From an uncultured Flavobacteriales bacterium (GTDB lineage: Bacteria > Bacteroidota > Bacteroidia > CAIKAF01), in NCBI GenBank assembly GCA_937925455.1, contig CALEWF010000235.1:1-12567 (forward strand): a stretch of DNA of 12,567 nt, given 5' to 3'. Every line of letters begins with the position of its first letter. The first letter of the stretch is position 1. Below, in pieces: positions 7,777 to 12,567 of the stretch. The translations under genes were made by a program, and so were the position numbers. The notes below the pieces were generated by a model. The model ran no database searches and was not told the DNA's origin. It worked only from the letters and a program-made list of their open reading frames with translations.

Positions 7777-9462
7777 ATGAAGTATTCTGGTAAGCTAATG
7801 TTAGCCCTGATTTTTTTAATTATAATTCAGGCATCAGTTACTGCACAGAATACTCAATTAGCCGAAGATATCAATGTATATACGGGTTTTGAGCCTCGTT
7901 TGGCTGAGGTGGAGAAGCTGTCGTTTCAACCGGCTATACAAGATACATTCCGTGTAGTTACCAACTTAGAATACCCTATACAATCTACTACAGTTGAAAC
8001 CCAATATCAGCCCGATACCATTTCTGCACTTCGCATGAAAACCGAACCATTAAGCAAGCTTCATCGCTTGTATATTAAAGCCGGATTGGGTAATTATCTT
8101 ACCCCCTATGCGGATATCAATTTCATGAGTTTGCGCAATCGGAAAAATAGTTATGCATTGCGTTTTAAACATTTATCTTCACAGGGAAATATAAGTTACC
8201 GCGGAAATCCTGCTATAAGCGATAACGAGGCGTATGGTTGGTATTCGCATATGTTTCGTTCCCAAACCCTCGACTTAAATGCATCCTATCATCGCAATGT
8301 GGTTCGATATTATAATTACAATCCTGTTTTGGATACCTTGGTGAGTGAAGATACCGCCAGGCAGCGTTATTCTAGAGTAAATTTTGATGCTTCATTATAC
8401 AGTACACATCGTACAGATTCCATTAAGTTTAATCATAAAATTGATTTGAATTTTTATCACATGACAGATCGTTGGGGAACTATGGAAAATAGTGTAGCGG
8501 TAAGTGCTGACCTGAATAAATTTACCGATTTGTTTGCTCGTGAATTTTTCGGAGGCAAAATGCGTTTTCAATACATTCAGTATCAAAACGACTCAGTACC
8601 ATCAAATCATGGATTTATTGGAAACATAGCCCCTTACATGCGTTTTGGTGGTAAATGGTGGAATTTACATTTGGGTATTGACCTTGCTTTAGGAGCTGAT
8701 GATTCAACCCGGTTTAATGTGTATCCGGATGTGCAATTGCGATTTAATATCTTTCGGAATTTCATCATTGCATACGGAAGTTTTACCGGGCAATATCGCA
8801 GAAACAGTTTTCTTAACTTATCACTTCAAAATCCATTTATCTTGCCAACGGTACGCTTAAATAATATGAATGAGTTTTTGCGTATGACCGGAGGTGTGAA
8901 AGGTTCGTTTACTTCCAATCTTTCATACAATGCCGGAGTGCATTATTCCATCATTGGGAATTATGCGTACTTTGTGAATGATACGGTTTCGTTTCATCAG
9001 CGTGGTTTTCAGGCTGTTTATGATCAAACCAATTTGTTTCAGGTGTTTGGAGAACTATCATACAACATGAGTGAAAAATTCTGGTTGGCAGCCAAAGCCA
9101 ATTATTACCTTTACAACACAGCCAATCTCGATGTGGCCTGGCATCGCCCATCGTTAGATATTACACTTACCGGGTATTATAATTTACGCGATAAAATTAT
9201 TCTGCGCACAGATTTTTACTTTATTGGTTCTCAAAAAGCACAAGCATTTGTGTATGATCCAGCCAACCCGATGATAAAAGAACGGTATGTGTATGAGATT
9301 CCGGTGTTGGTTGATTTCAATATCGGTGCAGAATATAGGCTTACAAAAATGCTTTCATTTTGGGTAAACTTTAATAATGTTGCTGCGTGGAGGTATCAGC
9401 GATGGTACGGATATCCAACTCAACAATTTAACGTAATTGGAGGGTTGACTTTTGGAATTTAA
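7777..9462 (+). CDS. Outer-membrane beta-barrel protein paired with the TPR gene
   Basis: A 561-residue exported protein. Starting at ATG 7777 gives a compact signal peptide (MKYSGKLMLALIFLIIIQ, then ASVTA|QN). In-frame ATGs at 7747 and 7675 lie inside the end of the TPR gene and would only lengthen the pre-signal region, although ATG 7747 would give a short stop/start overlap suggestive of coupling. After a periplasmic lead (FEPRLAEVEKLSFQPAIQD, then VTNLEYPIQ) comes LYIKAGLGNYLTPYADINF, followed by many amphipathic aromatic strands and a last strand ending in GGLTFGI. No TonB plug domain is apparent, so it is not a classic TonB-dependent receptor despite resembling some proteins annotated that way. 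Close linkage suggests it works with the TPR protein in the outer membrane. The precise role is unknown. Confidence 0.82.
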   Translation: MKYSGKLMLALIFLIIIQASVTAQNTQLAEDINVYTGFEPRLAEVEKLSFQPAIQDTFRVVTNLEYPIQSTTVETQYQPDTISALRMKTEPLSKLHRLYIKAGLGNYLTPYADINFMSLRNRKNSYALRFKHLSSQGNISYRGNPAISDNEAYGWYSHMFRSQTLDLNASYHRNVVRYYNYNPVLDTLVSEDTARQRYSRVNFDASLYSTHRTDSIKFNHKIDLNFYHMTDRWGTMENSVAVSADLNKFTDLFAREFFGGKMRFQYIQYQNDSVPSNHGFIGNIAPYMRFGGKWWNLHLGIDLALGADDSTRFNVYPDVQLRFNIFRNFIIAYGSFTGQYRRNSFLNLSLQNPFILPTVRLNNMNEFLRMTGGVKGSFTSNLSYNAGVHYSIIGNYAYFVNDTVSFHQRGFQAVYDQTNLFQVFGELSYNMSEKFWLAAKANYYLYNTANLDVAWHRPSLDITLTGYYNLRDKIILRTDFYFIGSQKAQAFVYDPANPMIKERYVYEIPVLVDFNIGAEYRLTKMLSFWVNFNNVAAWRYQRWYGYPTQQFNVIGGLTFGI

Positions 9463-9495
9463 CTGCCTTAATTTTTTTTAAGACAAACGTTATCC

Positions 9496-9523
9496 TTTGT
9501 CCCATGAATTCAAGGTACTTTTG
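9496..9523 (+). promoter_or_regulatory. Promoter for the Pal-like/GT operon
   Basis: TTTG at 9496-9499 and TACTTTTG at 9516-9523 (an exact TAnnTTTG match) are separated by 16 nt, close to the usual Bacteroidota sigma-factor spacing. Transcription would start near 9528, giving a leader of about 29 nt before the ATG at 9557. It lies in the 94-bp gap after the barrel gene, so the downstream four-gene run probably has its own promoter. Confidence 0.6.
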
Positions 9524-9556
9524 AACTGAAAACAATATTATTCACTCTTACTATCT

Positions 9557-10342
9557 ATGAAGCGGTTGGGATTGATTGTAACATTAGCAATGATTTTTAT
9601 TACCGGATTTTCCGGATGTGTTTCAAAGAAAAAATATTTAATAAAAGAATCAGAGCTTGCAGCCAGTTTATCTCGGGAAGAAAAATTGAATAATGAATTG
9701 AATTTGGCCTATCAGCGAATTGCTGAACTCGAATCCATTCAGGTAGGTCTTACCGAAGACATTGAAAGGCTGAAGCAAAATATGGGCGAAGAACTTCGAA
9801 AGAAAGAAGCTGAGCTTAACGCCAAAGAAGCGAAGCTTAAAGAATTGCAGGAAGTAATAGCAGCGTTGAACGGAAAAGTAGAAAAACTTAGAAATACCAT
9901 TACTGCTGCAATGGAGAGCTTTAAATCAGAAGATATTTCGGTGATGATTAAAGACGGGAAGGTATATGTTTCCATGTCAGAAAAGTTGTTGTTTAAATCG
10001 GGGAGTTACAGAGTAGATCCATTAGGGATTGATGCGTTGGGTAAATTAGCCATCGTACTGAATAATAACCCGGAAATTGAAATCACTGTAGAAGGCCATA
10101 CGGATAATGTAGGTACCGATCCATCCAATTGGGATTTGAGTGTGATGCGGGCTACTTCCATCATTCGGATTTTAACAGATAAAAAAGTAGATCCTAAACG
10201 AATAACAGCTTCCGGACGAGGCCCATTTTTACCGGTAGCTTCTAATGATACGGAAGAGGGAAGGGCTAAAAACAGAAGGACTGAAATTGTTTTATCACCC
10301 AATCTTCGGGAGTTTTTTGATATTCTAAACGGCACTAAATGA
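9557..10342 (+). CDS. Pal/OmpA-family peptidoglycan-binding lipoprotein
   Basis: A 261-residue predicted outer-membrane lipoprotein that would tether the outer membrane to peptidoglycan. The signal peptide ends in lipobox TGFSGC, with the lipidated Cys at 21. Residues about 31-115 are a charged helical, probably coiled-coil spacer rich in Glu, Lys and Leu (ELNAKEAKLKELQEV). The C-terminal OmpA domain has the EGHTDN motif (179-184), NWDLSVMRA (191-199) and NRRTE (239-243). D183 and R198 sit 15 residues apart, the spacing of the Asp and Arg that hold diaminopimelate in characterised OmpA domains. The long coiled spacer distinguishes it from plain Pal and resembles OmpA/MotB-like lipoproteins with extended stalks. 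It is the first gene of a tight run; its stop overlaps the next start in an ATGA, implying translational coupling. Confidence 0.92.
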   Translation: MKRLGLIVTLAMIFITGFSGCVSKKKYLIKESELAASLSREEKLNNELNLAYQRIAELESIQVGLTEDIERLKQNMGEELRKKEAELNAKEAKLKELQEVIAALNGKVEKLRNTITAAMESFKSEDISVMIKDGKVYVSMSEKLLFKSGSYRVDPLGIDALGKLAIVLNNNPEIEITVEGHTDNVGTDPSNWDLSVMRATSIIRILTDKKVDPKRITASGRGPFLPVASNDTEEGRAKNRRTEIVLSPNLREFFDILNGTK

Positions 10343-10803
10343 GAAAATTCCCCGAATTGAACATCCCGGCATATCCTTTCAGGATTCGTCAATCGGGTTC
10401 CCTTCGCGTAATTTGGGATGAATTTAGAAAAAAATATGTGGCGTTAACCCCAGAAGAATGGGTAAGGCAGCATATTTTAATGTATTTGGTGAATGAACTG
10501 CAATATCCATCTGGTAGAATGGCCGTTGAAATGGCTTTGCAGGTACATGGCACTATGTTGCGTTGTGATGCCTTAGTGTATGATGCACAACTAAAACCCT
10601 TGATGCTTATTGAGTGCAAAGCCCCTGATATTGTAATCACCAATGATACCTTGTTGCAGATAGCCCGATATAACCAAACCGCCGGTGTAAATTACCTGCT
10701 TGTTACCAATGGTATAAAACATTATTGTTTTCAGCGCAAATCAGACCAATCAGGTTTTGTATCTTTACAACAAATTCCTTTATACAAGGAACTTCAATCA
10801 TAA
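10339..10803 (+). CDS. Stand-alone HsdR N-terminal-like PD-(D/E)XK protein
   Basis: A 154-residue soluble protein resembling the type I restriction enzyme R-subunit N-terminal domain (Pfam HSDR_N_2), without the helicase or other domains of HsdR. The core shows LTPEEWVRQ (36-44), E64 in MAVEMAL, D77 in LRCDALVYD, and E92-x-K94 in LIECKAP, followed by QIARYNQ and YLLVTNGIKHY. These residues match a complete PD-(D/E)XK nuclease site, so catalytic activity is possible but not shown. No methylase or specificity gene is nearby, so it is not part of a restriction system here. Start ATG 10339 overlaps the lipoprotein stop (ATGA). The glycosyltransferase gene follows after 6 bp. Its function in this operon is unknown; proteins of this type are widespread in Bacteroidota as conserved single-domain genes. 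Confidence 0.88.
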   Translation: MRKFPELNIPAYPFRIRQSGSLRVIWDEFRKKYVALTPEEWVRQHILMYLVNELQYPSGRMAVEMALQVHGTMLRCDALVYDAQLKPLMLIECKAPDIVITNDTLLQIARYNQTAGVNYLLVTNGIKHYCFQRKSDQSGFVSLQQIPLYKELQS

Positions 10804-10809
10804 ATTGTT

Positions 10810-11859
10810 GTGAAAGTAGCATTGATACATTACCGGCTGATTCATTTCGGCGGTTTGGAAACCCGGCTGAAAAACTACATTCAATTTTTTCATGAACGAG
10901 GAGATAAGGTTCAGGTAATCTGTGCAAAATACAATCCGGAGGTGAAATTGCCTGAGGGTACGAAGGTAGAAGTAATTGGCGCAGGCTTACTTCCTAAGCC
11001 TTTTCGTCAGGGGCGTTTCGATGCCCGGTTAGGCAGGTTCATGCAAAAACATACGTTTGATTTTAGTCTTTCATTAGGACGAACCAGCCATCAACAATAT
11101 GTTCTTTGTCCCGGAAATCATTTGGGATACTTACAAAAAATTGGAAAAAAGCCTACCTCTATCAGCGATTTTGAACAGATTCGTATGGACCGCAGAGGGT
11201 TTCATCATTCCCAACTCATTTTTGCGGCTTCACAGATGATTAAAAAAGAAGTTATTGATCTATACAATGTTCAACCTGAAAAAGTAAAAGTATTATATCC
11301 TCCCCTCAATACATTAAAATTCTATCCTCCGGTGGGAAATGAACGTTTGATAATTCGCCAAGAGTTAGGTTGGCCAGACGATCAGCAGTATTTTTTATTT
11401 GCTTCTACCGGGCATTCTCGAAAAGGCTTGCCATTGTTGCTATCACTATTCGAAAAATTGAAAGATCAGAAAAAACATTTGCTAATTATTGGTTCTCCGG
11501 AAGTAAAGTCATACCTACCCAATGTGCATTATCTCGGTTTTTTTGAAGACCCCAGAAAACTCTATGTGGCCAGCGATGCATTATTGCATCCGTCCATTTA
11601 TGAACCTTATGGACAAATTGTAGCCGAAGCCCTGCAATGTGGTACCCCGGTTATTATATCTGATCAGGTGGGTGCTTCTGAACTGGTGAACGAACAAGAA
11701 GGTATTATTCTTTCTCCAACAAACCTGTCAGACTGGATAGATGCAGTTAACAATTTTAAAAGAACCGATTTTGCGATTTCTGCTACCTTTGCTACCGATA
11801 AAAAAATTACTTTAGATTACCACATGGATGCCATGTTGCAGTGGACCGGGGTAAAATAA
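10810..11859 (+). CDS. Glycosyltransferase family 4, WaaG-like
   Basis: A 349-residue GT-B glycosyltransferase with start GTG at 10810, 6 bp after the preceding stop. The N-terminal domain has the acceptor-side loop HFGGLETRL (12-20). HHSQLIFAASQMIKKEV and VKVLYPPLNTLKF mark the interdomain region. The donor domain has ASTGHSRKGLPLLL (198-211), with a basic phosphate-binding patch, and the canonical E-x7-E with E265 and E273 in HPSIYEPYGQIVAEAL. The overall pattern (FGGL, ILPP-like and GRKG-like motifs) recalls WaaG, which adds the first glucose to the outer core of LPS, but the sugar and acceptor cannot be assigned. A role in LPS core or other surface glycan synthesis at the cytoplasmic face of the inner membrane is the likeliest. 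It sits third in the Pal-like operon. Confidence 0.9.
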   Translation: MKVALIHYRLIHFGGLETRLKNYIQFFHERGDKVQVICAKYNPEVKLPEGTKVEVIGAGLLPKPFRQGRFDARLGRFMQKHTFDFSLSLGRTSHQQYVLCPGNHLGYLQKIGKKPTSISDFEQIRMDRRGFHHSQLIFAASQMIKKEVIDLYNVQPEKVKVLYPPLNTLKFYPPVGNERLIIRQELGWPDDQQYFLFASTGHSRKGLPLLLSLFEKLKDQKKHLLIIGSPEVKSYLPNVHYLGFFEDPRKLYVASDALLHPSIYEPYGQIVAEALQCGTPVIISDQVGASELVNEQEGIILSPTNLSDWIDAVNNFKRTDFAISATFATDKKITLDYHMDAMLQWTGVK

Positions 11860-11886
11860 TCAATCCGTATTGACGTTAGGTAGCTC

Positions 11887-12567
11887 ATGATTGTTCGATT
11901 ATTCGCACTTTTTCTATTTTATTTAGCCACGTTTACTCTTTCGGCGCAGGATAAATTTATTACGGTTGAAGGCTTGGTGAAACCTGACGATGCCCCTACA
12001 ACAACTGTTACCATTGTTGTTTCAAAAGGTGGAAAAAATAAAAAAACATACACTTCCAAGCCCGATGGGAGATATAAGTTGGAATTAGATTTTCAATCGG
12101 TGTTTGATATTGAATTTATTCTCAACGGATATGTTACCCGTAAATATGTAATTGATACCAAGGTCCCTAAAGAAATATTCGAAGAAGGATTAATGCCTTT
12201 TTTTCTAGATGTGTTATTATTTAAGCCGATGGATAATTTATCCGAGGAAACGGGACGTATTAAGTTTGATGAACGAGAGTATTCGCTGGTTTTGGAACAA
12301 GAACATTTAAGAACCCTCAAAGCCCAAGAGAAAAAAGTAGAAGCCATAAAATCAGGGAATGAACAATATTTGGCCAAGCTGGAGGAAGAACGTAAACGAA
12401 AAGAAGCCGAAGAAGCCCGCTTGAAGCGTGAAGCTGAAGAAAAACGGTTGAAAGAGGAAGAAGAAGCCCGATTGAAGCGTGAAGCCGAAGAAAAACGGTT
12501 GAAAGAGGAAGAGGAAGCCCGATTGAAGCGTGAAGCTGAAGAAAAACGGTTGAAAGAGCAAGAAGAA
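11887..12567 (+). CDS. Secreted protein with regulatory-like beta domain and charged repeat helix (3' end missing)
   Basis: The frame opens at ATG 11887 and runs without a stop to the window edge: 227 residues are visible and the gene is incomplete. A signal peptide (MIVRLFALFLFYLATFTLSA|QD) is followed by a small beta-rich domain (about residues 24-95: ITVEGLVKPDD, then SKPDGRYKLELDF and FILNGYVTRKYVID), similar to the carboxypeptidase-regulatory-like or CNA-B-like folds common in Bacteroidota envelope proteins. A linker with FFLDVLLFKPMDNL leads to a Glu/Lys/Arg-rich helix from about residue 138, which becomes a tandem repeat from residue 177. Such helices attract false 'TolA' labels. It follows the WaaG-like gene by 27 bp, so it is probably the fourth gene of that operon. 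Function is unknown; a periplasmic spacer or anchor is a reasonable guess. Confidence 0.8.
   Translation, partial: MIVRLFALFLFYLATFTLSAQDKFITVEGLVKPDDAPTTTVTIVVSKGGKNKKTYTSKPDGRYKLELDFQSVFDIEFILNGYVTRKYVIDTKVPKEIFEEGLMPFFLDVLLFKPMDNLSEETGRIKFDEREYSLVLEQEHLRTLKAQEKKVEAIKSGNEQYLAKLEEERKRKEAEEARLKREAEEKRLKEEEEARLKREAEEKRLKEEEEARLKREAEEKRLKEQEE
12415..12567 (+). repeat. 51-bp tandem repeat, three copies, continuing past the window
   Basis: Copies lie at 12415-12465, 12466-12516 and 12517-12567, each starting GCCCG and differing by only a few third-position or single-base changes. Each unit encodes ARLKREAEEKRLKEEEE, with the third copy ending in KEQEE. The period is 17 residues and stays in frame. 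The array reaches the last base of the window, so the true copy number is unknown. The near identity at DNA level suggests recent expansion by slippage or recombination. Confidence 0.93.

Noticed and set aside
9467..9483. Short CTTAA/TTAAG palindrome around a T-run after the barrel gene, considered as a terminator
   Set aside because: The stem is only five AT-rich pairs, too weak to call.
12093..12561. Two minus-strand frames opposite the last gene, one Phe/Leu-rich and repetitive
   Set aside because: They are antisense readings of the signal-peptide-bearing gene and its 51-bp repeats; the plus-strand frame has a start, a signal peptide and a coherent domain order.

Overview
The window reads as chromosomal, AT-rich DNA of a member of the Bacteroidota (Bacteroidetes). 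Several signs point there. Two -7 elements match the phylum-type TAnnTTTG consensus, one with a TTTG box 16 nt upstream. No strong Shine-Dalgarno sequences are visible, and several genes start with GTG or TTG. The protein families are ones I associate with this phylum: a helix-hairpin-helix-type outer-membrane barrel, a roughly 1000-residue TPR secretory protein paired with a barrel, a Pal/OmpA lipoprotein, and a stand-alone HsdR-N-like protein. I cannot name a genus. No rRNA, tRNA, CRISPR array, transposase or phage gene was seen.

Layout. (1) 1-1520 is the 3' part of an outer-membrane beta-barrel gene cut by the window edge. (2) 1521-1902 is a 382-bp gap holding a GC-rich island of about 200 bp with a long imperfect inverted repeat, quite unlike the surrounding DNA. 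(3) 1903-2601 is cytidylate kinase (cmk), followed by a GT-B glycosyltransferase (2725-3855). (4) ftsE lies on the minus strand (3827-4516) and overlaps the tail of the glycosyltransferase gene by 29 bp. (5) Divergent from ftsE are a large secreted TPR protein (4677-7754) and a closely linked outer-membrane barrel (7777-9462). (6) A well-formed promoter at 9496-9523 precedes a tight run: Pal-like lipoprotein (9557-10342), HsdR-N-like PD-(D/E)XK protein (10339-10803, ATGA overlap), WaaG-like glycosyltransferase (10810-11859), and a secreted protein (11887 to the window end). The last one runs into exact-period 51-bp tandem repeats encoding a highly charged helix.

Taken together, most of the window serves the cell envelope: two outer-membrane barrels, a periplasmic TPR scaffold, a peptidoglycan-binding lipoprotein, two sugar transferases and the FtsE ATPase. 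The ftsE / TPR / barrel / Pal-like neighbourhood is the best candidate for an incompletely described system, plausibly one linking outer membrane, peptidoglycan and division. That is an inference from content and order; nothing in the sequence proves the proteins work together.

Other points of interest are the GC-rich inverted-repeat element, the nuclease-like small protein embedded in an envelope operon with its catalytic residues intact, and the 17-residue-period repeat at the right edge.
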